From contig DASSKW010000063.1 of the NCBI GenBank assembly GCA_035690065.1, positions 1 to 14,427 on the forward strand: a stretch of DNA of 14,427 nucleotides, in the 5' to 3' direction. This document shows positions 1 through 9,424 of this stretch, one piece after another. The notes below the pieces were generated by a model. The model made no database searches and was not told the DNA's origin. It was given only the letters and a program-made list of their open reading frames with translations. Position 1 is the first letter of the stretch, and each line of letters begins with the position of its first letter. The stretch is from DASSKW01 sp035690065 (GTDB lineage: Bacteria > Pseudomonadota > Gammaproteobacteria > Natronospirales > REEB76). The position numbers were made by a program, and so were the translations under genes.

Positions 1-1592
1 GCATGATCACGCCTGCTATCTCGGTATTGAGCGCAGTGGAAGGTCTGCAGGTAGCGACACCCAGCATGCCGCGTGGCGTGATCCTCACCATCACGGTGCT
101 GGTGCTGATCGGGTTATTTTCATTCCAGAAGAGCGGCACCCGGCGGGTCGGCGCGGTATTCGGCCCGGTGATGGTGTTGTGGTTCACAGTCCTGTCGTTA
201 TTGGGTTTGGCTGCGATTATCCGTAACCCCGAGATATTGATCGCCATCAATCCCAGTTATGCGCTGCATTTCATATTCCATCATGGCTTTGCCGATATCG
301 TGGTATTGGGTTCGGTCTTCCTGTGCGTCACGGGTACTGAATCGCTGTATGTCGACATCGGCCATTTCGGACGTTCGCCGATCCGCGTGTCATGGTTCGC
401 ATTTGTCATGCCGGCCTTGCTATTGAATTATTTTGGTCAGGGGTCGGCGATACTGGCGCATCCGGATCAGACCATCGCGCAACCGTTCTATAGCCTTTCG
501 CCTTCGTGGTTTCTGTATCCGCTGGTCGCGCTGGCGACGGTCGCTACGGTAATCGCTTCACAAGCGGTCATCACCGGAGCCTTCTCGCTGATGGGACAGG
601 CGATCCAGCTCGGACAAAGCCCGCGCCTGACCATCGTGCGTACCTCGATGGATGAGAAGGGACACATCTATATCCCGTCCCTGAACTGGATATTGATGCT
701 GTGCACGATCGCCATCGTCCTGGGTTTCAAGACCTCCAATAACCTGGCCGCTGCCTATGGAGTGGCAGTCAGTTCGACCATGGTGATCACTTCGATATTC
801 ATGTTCTTCGCCATGCGTGACTATTGGCGGTGGCCTATCTACGTGGCAGCGCCGATAGCCTGTTTCTTCCTGGTCGTCGATCTGATGTTTTTCATCGCCA
901 ATATCTTCAAGATATGGGATGGTGGTTGGCTGCCGCTGCTGGTGGGATTGATCGGGTTCACCATCATGTCCACCTGGAGCACCGGCCGGCACAATCTCAT
1001 CAACCGTTTACGTGAGAGTACCGAACCGCTGGATCAGTTTCTGGATCGTATCCGTGTCGAGAAGCCGGTGCGGGTACGCGGCACCGGTATCTTCATGACC
1101 GCGCCGAATCTCGGTACGCCGCCGATGTTGCAACACCACCTGGAGCACAATCAGGTATTGCACGAGCAGATCGTGTTGCTTACGGTATTGACCGAAGATG
1201 TGCCGTTTGTGCATCCGTCCAATCGACTGGAAGTCGAGAAACTCGATTTGGGCTTCTACCGGGTACTCGCGCATTACGGTTTCATGCAGATCCCGAACGT
1301 GCCGCAGGCATTCCGCAAGGCCAAGGATCTCGGCCTGGTGATCGACCCGGAGACGGTGACTTACTATATCGGACGTGAGACGCTGGTGCCGACCAAGAAT
1401 ACGCCTACCATGATGGTCTGGCGTGAGAAACTGTTTGCCTTCATGTCACGCAATGCGATCCGCGCTACCGATTTCTATCAGATCCCACCGGATCGAACCG
1501 TGGAACTGGGATTGCGGTTGCGGATGGCGGAGATACGCAGTACGCCGCGTGCACCAGCACCGCCGCCGCCACCACCGCCTTCCAGGTTGTAA
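1..1592 (+). CDS. kup: Kup-family potassium uptake transporter, 5' end outside window
   Basis: This is a K+ symporter of the KUP/HAK/KT family, located in the inner membrane. The first two bases are the end of a glycine codon. The readable protein then opens with MITPAISVLSAVEG, the conserved Kup segment that lies roughly 100 residues into the E. coli protein, so the gene is cut by the window edge and the ATG at 3 is internal. 529 residues are visible. Several hydrophobic membrane segments span about residues 25-320, and a hydrophilic cytoplasmic domain follows from about 325 to the end. The acidic residue in the AVEG motif (E13 here) matches a conserved family position. The C-terminus ends in a run of seven prolines encoded by CCG/CCA/CCT-type codons, which I do not regard as a normal family feature. 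dedA begins 6 bases after the stop, so co-transcription is likely. Family assignment is sure; the start is not visible. Confidence 0.96.
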   Translation, partial: MITPAISVLSAVEGLQVATPSMPRGVILTITVLVLIGLFSFQKSGTRRVGAVFGPVMVLWFTVLSLLGLAAIIRNPEILIAINPSYALHFIFHHGFADIVVLGSVFLCVTGTESLYVDIGHFGRSPIRVSWFAFVMPALLLNYFGQGSAILAHPDQTIAQPFYSLSPSWFLYPLVALATVATVIASQAVITGAFSLMGQAIQLGQSPRLTIVRTSMDEKGHIYIPSLNWILMLCTIAIVLGFKTSNNLAAAYGVAVSSTMVITSIFMFFAMRDYWRWPIYVAAPIACFFLVVDLMFFIANIFKIWDGGWLPLLVGLIGFTIMSTWSTGRHNLINRLRESTEPLDQFLDRIRVEKPVRVRGTGIFMTAPNLGTPPMLQHHLEHNQVLHEQIVLLTVLTEDVPFVHPSNRLEVEKLDLGFYRVLAHYGFMQIPNVPQAFRKAKDLGLVIDPETVTYYIGRETLVPTKNTPTMMVWREKLFAFMSRNAIRATDFYQIPPDRTVELGLRLRMAEIRSTPRAPAPPPPPPPSRL

Positions 1593-1598
1593 GCGTAG

Positions 1599-2231
1599 AT
1601 GCTGAGCAAGTTGTTAACCATGCTGGCGGGATTCGTCATCGCCACCATCTCCACACTCGGCTACGCCGGTATCGTGTTGCTGATGGCGATCGAAAGCGCC
1701 TGTATCCCGCTCCCTTCCGAGATCATCATGCCGTTTTCCGGTTATCTGGTGTTTCGCGGCGAATTTGTCTTGTCGCTGGTGGCATTGAGCGGGGCCATCG
1801 GTTGTGTGCTGGGTTCACTGCTGGCGTACTGGGTCGGCGCCAGGGGCGGGCGGCCGCTGGTCGAGAAATACGGGCGCTATATATTGGTGTCGCAGCATGA
1901 TCTGGCGCTGGCCGACCGCTGGTTCACCCGTCACGGTGACATCATCATCCTGATCGGTCGGCTGCTGCCGGTGGTACGGACCTTCATCGCGTTTCCGGCT
2001 GGCGTGGCGCGGATGCCGATAACCAAATTCATCATCTACACCTTCATCGGCTCGCTGATCTGGTGTTGGGCGCTGGCCTGGATCGGCCTGCGTCTCGGTG
2101 AGCATTGGGACACGCTGGGGACATGGTTCCATCGCTTCGATACGGTGATCGTCGGGATCATCGTGCTGGCGGGCGTCTGGTATGTCTGGCGGCATCTCCG
2201 CCATCTGCGGCGCCCGCCGCCTGCGGGTTGA
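1599..2231 (+). CDS. DedA-family integral membrane protein
   Basis: This 210-residue protein has the usual DedA (SNARE-associated / VTT domain) size. Family members are inner-membrane proteins linked to lipid-carrier recycling (undecaprenyl phosphate or phospholipid translocation), membrane homeostasis and envelope stress resistance. Visible hallmarks are the N-terminal membrane segment, then ESACIPLPSEIIMPFSG (residues 32-48) with two conserved acidic residues E32 and E41. The GRLLPVVRTF motif (120-129) carries R121 and R127 and is followed by FPAG. Two more hydrophobic segments lie at about 143-165 and 182-197, before an arginine-rich tail. The first ATG after the kup stop was chosen; a second in-frame ATG seven codons later is possible. 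Kup and DedA are not functionally linked in any way I know, so the pair is inferred to be only a transcription unit. The last codons overlap the -35 box of the metF promoter. Which substrate this DedA paralogue handles cannot be told. Confidence 0.93.
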   Translation: MLSKLLTMLAGFVIATISTLGYAGIVLLMAIESACIPLPSEIIMPFSGYLVFRGEFVLSLVALSGAIGCVLGSLLAYWVGARGGRPLVEKYGRYILVSQHDLALADRWFTRHGDIIILIGRLLPVVRTFIAFPAGVARMPITKFIIYTFIGSLIWCWALAWIGLRLGEHWDTLGTWFHRFDTVIVGIIVLAGVWYVWRHLRHLRRPPPAG

Positions 2232-2256
2232 CAGTCCGACCAGCAGGGTCAATAAT
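2228..2256 (+). promoter_or_regulatory. Sigma70 promoter of the metF-metH transcription unit
   Basis: TTGACA (2228-2233) is a perfect -35 box and overlaps the dedA stop codon. A spacer of exactly 17 bases leads to AATAAT (2251-2256), a five-of-six match to the -10 consensus. The predicted transcription start is about 2262-2264, which is the first base of the P1 stem of the downstream aptamer. The agreement between promoter and RNA structure strengthens both calls. Confidence 0.82.
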
Positions 2257-2262
2257 TCTCAC

Positions 2263-2316
2263 AGCGCCGATTTGATACTCAGCTTGCGGGCGCTTAATAA
2301 ATACGGCTAAAGCGGT
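2263..2316 (+). promoter_or_regulatory. SAM-II-type riboswitch aptamer 1
   Basis: The layout is that of the SAM-II H-type pseudoknot. P1 is AGCGCC (2263-2268) pairing perfectly with GGCGCT (2289-2294) across a 20-base loop that starts GATTTGA. An A-rich L3 (TAATAAATA, from 2295) follows, then the hallmark GCTAAAG (2306-2312). Loop bases GCTTGC (2282-2287) pair with GC-T-AA-A-GC (2306-2313), leaving T2308 and A2311 unpaired as in known SAM-II structures. ACT (2277-2279) can add pairs with GGT (2314-2316). The uridines of GATTT and of CTTGC match the positions that contact the SAM sulfonium in the solved metX aptamer. The location upstream of metF-metH fits SAM feedback. The family call is by pattern memory; a covariance-model search would settle it. 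Confidence 0.8.
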
Positions 2317-2325
2317 GTCCGCAAG
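2283..2325 (+). promoter_or_regulatory. Alternative (anti-aptamer) hairpin in metF leader
   Basis: Bases 2283-2294 can pair with 2314-2325 in twelve consecutive pairs: CTTGCGG/CCGCAAG perfect, then five more pairs including three G-U wobbles. This helix uses the 3' strand of P1 and the 5' strand of the pseudoknot, so it cannot coexist with the SAM-bound fold. It is a natural candidate for the ligand-free state. It ends one base before the 5' arm of the terminator, so how it would prevent termination is not obvious. A small extension pairing CAG (2280-2282) with CTG (2329-2331) would intrude on that arm. Confidence 0.5.
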
Positions 2326-2372
2326 AACCTGCTTTGGCGCCTTTTCAAGGAGTAACGCTGAGCGGGTTTTTT
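2326..2372 (+). terminator. Intrinsic terminator inside the metF leader
   Basis: AACCTGC (2326-2332) pairs with GCGGGTT (2362-2368; one G-U). Inside it, GGCG (2336-2339) pairs with CGCT (2356-2359), and CCTT (2340-2343) pairs with AAGG (2347-2350) around a TTC loop. Six T (2367-2372) follow at once. It sits between aptamer 1 and aptamer 2 and about 150 bases before metF, so it can only act as an attenuator for metF-metH or as the dedA terminator. The stem is interrupted, so its strength is uncertain. Confidence 0.6.
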
Positions 2373-2437
2373 GTTGCCTGTAAATCAGGCCGGCATCCAG
2401 AAGTCGGTCGGGAGCGTATTGCAGGACACAAAACGGA

Positions 2438-2512
2438 ATCGCCGATTAAGTGACAACTTGCAGGGCGATGAATGGTGTGGCGATTGAGCGTCACGCTAAC
2501 TGCTAAAGCGTC
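2438..2512 (+). promoter_or_regulatory. SAM-II/SAM-V-like riboswitch aptamer 2 next to metF ribosome binding site
   Basis: This is a second copy of the same fold with different sequence. P1 is ATCGCC (2438-2443) with GGCGAT (2464-2469), enclosing a 20-base loop that starts GATTA and ends CTTGCAG. CTTGCAG (2457-2463) pairs along its whole length with CTGC-T-AA-A-G (2500-2508), again leaving the T and one A unpaired. GAC (2452-2454) pairs with GTC (2510-2512). L3 is long (2470-2499) and holds a small hairpin, AGCG-TCA-CGCT (2487-2497). The 3' pseudoknot strand ends at 2512 and the Shine-Dalgarno GGGAG begins at 2513, so ligand binding would be expected to hide the ribosome site. The separation from aptamer 1 by a terminator recalls the SAM-II/SAM-V tandem reported in marine alphaproteobacteria. 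Confidence 0.75.
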
Positions 2513-2517
2513 GGGAG
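2513..2517 (+). promoter_or_regulatory. metF ribosome binding site deciding the start
   Basis: GGGAG lies five bases before the ATG at 2523 and directly abuts the last pseudoknot base of aptamer 2. It supports 2523 as the metF start over the in-frame ATG at 2472. That upstream ATG lies inside the aptamer's L3 and has no comparable site. Confidence 0.8.
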
Positions 2518-2522
2518 TCAGG

Positions 2523-3466
2523 ATGAATTCTCTTTCCACAGTGTGGGACCGCAGCGCATTTCCAGTGCGCCCCAATATTTCTTTCGAGTTCTTCCCACCC
2601 GCCACGGTCGAGATGCAGCAGAAGCTGTGGCAGGCACTCAGCAAGCTGGCGCCGTTGGCGCCACGATTTGTGTCGGTGACCTACGGAGCCGGCGGCTCCA
2701 CGCGTGAGCGCACCCACGATACGGTGGTGAACATCCAGAAACGGCTCGGCTTGCGGCCAGCCGCGCACCTCACCTGTGTGGATGCCAGCAAGGCCGAGAT
2801 CGAAGCCATCGCGCGGCGTTACTGGGAAGCAGGCATCCGGCACATCGTGGCGTTACGCGGCGATCCACCGGAAGACACGGGTGGTTTCAGTCCACACCCA
2901 CAGGGCTACACCTGCGCTGCGGAGCTGGTAGCAGGCTTGAAGCAGGTCGCCGATTTCGAGGTCAGTGTGGCTGCGCATCCGGAAGGGCATCCCGATGCGG
3001 TCTCGCCGCAAGCGGATCTGGAAAATCTCAAGCGTAAACAGGATGCGGGTGCCGCACGCGGCATCACGCAATTCTTCTTCGATGTGGAAGCCTATCTGCG
3101 ATTTCGCGATACGGCGGTCAGGCAGGGCATCTCCATGCCGCTGGTGCCGGGAATCCTCCCGGTCACGAATTTCCAGCAAGTACAGAAATTTGCCGCGCGC
3201 TGCGGCGCGAAAGTGCCCGCCTCACTGGCGCGTCATTTCGAGGGGCTTGATGATGACCCGGAAACCCGCAGGTTGGTAGCAGCGCATGTCGCAGGCGAGC
3301 AATGCCAGCGTCTGCAGAACGAAGGTGTGCATGAGTTCCATTTCTATACGTTGAACCGCCCGGAACTGACGCGGGCCATCTGTCATCTGTTGGGCATACG
3401 TGCCGCCAAGCCACAAGCTGCACCCGTTTCAGGAACGCGTGCGGCAGCTGGTCAATGGGTCCAGTG

Positions 3467-3467
<1 letters not shown>
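2523..3467 (+). CDS. metF: 5,10-methylenetetrahydrofolate reductase
   Basis: MetF is a cytoplasmic FAD-dependent TIM-barrel enzyme that reduces 5,10-methylene-THF to 5-methyl-THF with NADH and so supplies methyl groups to methionine synthase. From ATG 2523 the protein has 314 residues, slightly longer than the E. coli enzyme (296) owing to a C-terminal tail after AICHLLGI. Landmarks are FEFFPP (21-26) with the catalytic-type glutamate E22, FVSVTYGAGGS (49-59), HLTC (82-85), HIVALRGD (107-114) with D114 at the flavin-contacting position, and ITQFFFDVEAYLRF (181-194). PGILPV (209-214), GLDDDPETRRLV (241-252) and FHFYTLNR (272-279) complete the family pattern. An in-frame ATG at 2472 would add 17 unrelated residues and overlap the riboswitch, so it is rejected. 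The stop overlaps the metH start. Regulation by SAM through the leader is inferred. Confidence 0.96.
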
Positions 3468-7144
<3,677 letters not shown>

Positions 7145-7271
7145 AGCAATAAACATGCTCAGGCACATCATCGGACATTCGGCGGATACACAAGATCAGC
7201 AACTTCGCTGTTTTCGCCGGAAAGCATGGGTTGGCTGAAGCGATTGACTCGTTGCAGTTAAATTCAGGAAC

Positions 7272-8552
7272 TCATTTGGTGCGCCGTTCCGGGAATAGCC
7301 ATGGATCGGCCAGCATACGTGTCTTGAATCGGGTATCCGGAATCGGCTCGTCATAGGAATTCCGCGCCGTGCGCCAGTGTTCCGGATCGAATTCATGCAG
7401 AAAGAATTCGCGCAGACCGTTGCGAAATTGTGTCACCAGGTCGGTTCGAGATACCACGGCTTCGAGGAACAGATCCGAATTCCAGCGGTCCTTGACGGCG
7501 AACAGCACTCGGTCAGCCGAATACAGATCGAGCACGATCAGACTCTTTTCGGTGCCTTCCTCGTCAATATCCACCTGCATGGGCAGGTCGCCGCGTGCCA
7601 CGGCTCTTGTCCAACTCAGGATATTCTCGAACGGTGGAAACACATCCGATAGCCGTATGCGGCATTCCGCATCGCCCAGTGCGATAGTGAGATGCGCCCA
7701 GCCATGATGCCCCATGCTGAACTGCACATGCACCGGGGTATTGTTCACATCCGGCGCGACGCGCAGCGGGCGCATGGAGGGAAAGGCGGGTTGCGACAGG
7801 GCACTTGTGTCGCTGATGCGCCAACTGTCGCCGAGCACGCCGGTCTGGTCGTACACCAGATAAGCATCGCAGTGACGCCAGCTGCCCTGCCAGCCGCCAG
7901 CGTGCGGTGCGGAATACAGCCACTCCATGAACTGACCGTAACCCGGCCAGCGGAACGCTTGCCATTCCAGCGGCCAGGCCCCGGTCTCCGGGTTGTCGTC
8001 TATCAGGGTGAGATACCGGAAATGCGCTGTCAGGGTCTCGAACAAACCGCTGCTGCGTTGCAGGGCTACAAAACCATCCAGACTGGTAACAGGTTCCAGC
8101 ACCAGCTTGCCATCGAATGCGCGATCGAGAATCGCCTGAACTTGCGCGCGCCGCCGCGCCACGTCGAGATCCGGTTCCGGCACCATCACCAGCGGCCGCA
8201 ATGCGTCCAGCGCTTCGCGCATGACAGGCTCATCGCACAGCGAGGCGGGCAGGATCACACCCTGTCTGGGAAACAATCCGTTGCCTTCCGCCTCGCATAC
8301 CGTATAACGTCCGGCCTGTATTGAAGCGGCATCGGGAATTTCCCATGTCATACCGGCTGTGCAGATAAATACAAATGGCTTGAGCGCATCGAGTTTTCCC
8401 CGGATCTCACCGGCTGCGCGCTGTCGCCGCCAGCCACAGGGAGGCCGGATGGGTTTGTTGGGTCGCCGGATGAGCGTCATGGCCGAAACCATAACCGCCT
8501 GCAGGCTCATGGCGTGAGCTTGCTCGATGAGCCATCCATATTCCGGTGCCAT
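7272..8552 (-). CDS. Uncharacterised protein, 426 codons
   Basis: I do not recognise this protein. It has no evident signal peptide, membrane segment or familiar catalytic motif. The first ~45 residues are basic. Residues about 50-140 look like an alpha/beta region (FVFICTAGMTWEIP, then an arginine-rich helix). About 170-240 is rich in tryptophan and tyrosine (HFRYLTLIDDNPE, FRWPGYGQFMEWLY, GGWQGSWRHCDAYLVYD). The last ~160 residues contain FSMGHHGWAHLTIALGD, an acidic stretch DIDEEGTEKS and FFLHEFDPEHW, and look like a separate beta-rich domain. It converges with metH (127 bases apart) and is divergent from the TacA-like gene. The ATG at 8552 has no good Shine-Dalgarno sequence; ATGs at 8510 and 8492 are alternatives. 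Its position next to a toxin-antitoxin pair and a restriction system hints at an accessory role, but that is only association. Confidence 0.72.
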   Translation of the reverse strand: MAPEYGWLIEQAHAMSLQAVMVSAMTLIRRPNKPIRPPCGWRRQRAAGEIRGKLDALKPFVFICTAGMTWEIPDAASIQAGRYTVCEAEGNGLFPRQGVILPASLCDEPVMREALDALRPLVMVPEPDLDVARRRAQVQAILDRAFDGKLVLEPVTSLDGFVALQRSSGLFETLTAHFRYLTLIDDNPETGAWPLEWQAFRWPGYGQFMEWLYSAPHAGGWQGSWRHCDAYLVYDQTGVLGDSWRISDTSALSQPAFPSMRPLRVAPDVNNTPVHVQFSMGHHGWAHLTIALGDAECRIRLSDVFPPFENILSWTRAVARGDLPMQVDIDEEGTEKSLIVLDLYSADRVLFAVKDRWNSDLFLEAVVSRTDLVTQFRNGLREFFLHEFDPEHWRTARNSYDEPIPDTRFKTRMLADPWLFPERRTK

Positions 8553-8561
8553 TCTGGCACC
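8545..8561. promoter_or_regulatory. Candidate operator palindrome between divergent genes
   Basis: GGTGCC (8545-8550), five bases, then GGCACC (8556-8561) form a perfect inverted repeat. CTGGCACCAG (8554-8563) makes a second, overlapping one. It covers the expected -35 zone of the toxin-antitoxin promoter and the start codon of the divergent unknown gene. Ribbon-helix-helix antitoxins usually bind such palindromes in their own promoters, so autoregulation by the TacA-like protein is the natural inference. Confidence 0.4.
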
Positions 8562-8565
8562 AGGC

Positions 8566-8574
8566 TGCTATACT
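8566..8574 (+). promoter_or_regulatory. Extended -10 promoter of the toxin-antitoxin pair
   Basis: TGC followed by TATACT (8569-8574) is an extended -10 element with a five-of-six -10 match, 31 bases before the antitoxin ATG. No convincing -35 box is present; the palindrome at 8545-8561 occupies that place. An AGGGAG Shine-Dalgarno (8590-8595) lies nine bases before the ATG. Confidence 0.5.
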
Positions 8575-8604
8575 ATCCGGGTATCTTCCAGGGAGTTGTC
8601 AGCC

Positions 8605-8895
8605 ATGCCCAACGCCAGCGCCAAAGATGAACGGGTCACCGCGCGTGTGCCGGGGGCGGCGCGCGCGCGCCTGCAACGCGCCGCGGATCTGAGTGGAGCC
8701 ACACTCAACCAGTTTCTGGTGCAGTCGGCACTCAAGGAAGCGGAAACCGTCATCGAGCGGGAAAGCGTGATCCGGCTCTCGCGCCAGGATGCGACGGTTT
8801 TCTTCGCGGCACTGGAACGGCCGGCGAAGCCCAATCGCAAACTGCGTACCGCGGTCAAGGCATACCGGCGGGCCGCCCACGATGCGGCGGATTGA
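8605..8895 (+). CDS. DUF1778 ribbon-helix-helix antitoxin, TacA-like
   Basis: This 96-residue protein has a short N-terminal strand (RVTARVP, 10-16) and two helices (about 18-30 and 33-52), the ribbon-helix-helix DNA-binding fold. A C-terminal segment follows, with FFAALERPAKPNRKLRTAVKAYRR (66-89 region). That layout is typical of DUF1778 antitoxins, whose C-terminal part wraps the partner acetyltransferase. The expected role is to neutralise the downstream GNAT toxin and repress the operon. The start at 8605 is chosen because AGGGAG lies nine bases upstream. A longer in-frame reading from 8527 would run through the promoter and is rejected. The stop overlaps the toxin gene by 14 bases, which suggests coupled translation. 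The family call is strong from motif and context. Confidence 0.9.
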   Translation: MPNASAKDERVTARVPGAARARLQRAADLSGATLNQFLVQSALKEAETVIERESVIRLSRQDATVFFAALERPAKPNRKLRTAVKAYRRAAHDAAD

Positions 8896-9379
8896 AGTAC
8901 TCGGCCCGGTTCACGACCGTCCGGGCTTCGATTGCGGCGTACCTGCACTCAACCGTTATCTGCACGAAACCGCGCGCCAGCACGCGGAGAAGGGCATCGC
9001 CCGCAGTTTCGTGCTGGTGGAAACGGCAGTCCCCGCCCGTATCCTCGGGTTTTTCTCGCTCTCCGTCTGCGAAATCCAGTCCGAATACCTGCCGCCGCGG
9101 CTGGCGCACAAATACCCGCGCCTGATTCCCGCTGCCCGGCTGGCCCGGCTCGCCGTCGCAAGGGAGCATCAACGTCAGGGCATCGGCGGATTGCTCATGG
9201 TGGATGCCATGCAGCGCTGTCTTGCGGTGGCGGAATCAGTCGGTATCGTCGGCCTGTTCGTGGACGCGAAGGATGAAACCGTCGCACGTTACTATGCGCA
9301 ATACGGTTTCATCCCGTTGCCGGATCAGGTATTGACCCTGTTCCTGCCACTGGCGCACTTGCAGCAGGCGCTGGCATGA
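8882..9379 (+). CDS. GNAT-family acetyltransferase toxin, TacT-like
   Basis: TacT-type toxins acetylate the amino acid on charged tRNA and block translation. The 165-residue protein begins MRRIEVLGPVHDRPGFDCGV, with FDCGVPALNRYLH (16-28) typical of the family. The acetyl-CoA pyrophosphate loop is RLAVAREHQRQGIGGLL (89-105; Q97, R98, Q99, G100, I101, G102). A tyrosine cluster RYYAQYGF (136-143) includes the tyrosine position used for catalysis in TacT. The start at 8882 lies inside the antitoxin gene with a 14-base overlap. The in-frame ATG at 8789 would bury half the antitoxin gene and is rejected. No key residue appears lost, so it is probably active. The exact substrate tRNA cannot be predicted. 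Confidence 0.9.
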   Translation: MRRIEVLGPVHDRPGFDCGVPALNRYLHETARQHAEKGIARSFVLVETAVPARILGFFSLSVCEIQSEYLPPRLAHKYPRLIPAARLARLAVAREHQRQGIGGLLMVDAMQRCLAVAESVGIVGLFVDAKDETVARYYAQYGFIPLPDQVLTLFLPLAHLQQALA

Positions 9380-9424
9380 TGCGGCAGCCCGCGTGACGAT
9401 AAAACCTAAGAGTAAACTCCCGCC

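Noticed and set aside
2376..2390. GCCTG-TAAAT-CAGGC hairpin as a second terminator
   Set aside because: No T run follows. It may be a spacer stem between the terminator and aptamer 2.
2472..2522. Upstream in-frame ATG giving metF 17 extra residues
   Set aside because: It lies in L3 of aptamer 2, has no ribosome site, and the added residues do not resemble MetF. GGGAG before 2523 fits much better.
7197..7214. CAGC...GCTG followed by TTTT after metH as a terminator
   Set aside because: Only a four-pair stem and four T. Too weak to call, although no better terminator is visible between metH and the convergent gene.
7358..7483. Four GAATTC hexamers within about 125 bases
   Set aside because: They lie in a coding region without regular spacing or surrounding similarity. 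Probably chance.
7692..8324. 210-codon plus-strand frame opposite the unknown gene
   Set aside because: Rich in H, R and Q as expected of a shadow frame, with no ribosome site. The minus-strand frame is longer and more protein-like. Because neither is recognised, this choice is less certain than the others.
9380..9424. Promoter for mod
   Set aside because: TAAACT near 9413 could be a -10, but no -35 is found at a suitable distance. mod may be read from the toxin-antitoxin promoter.
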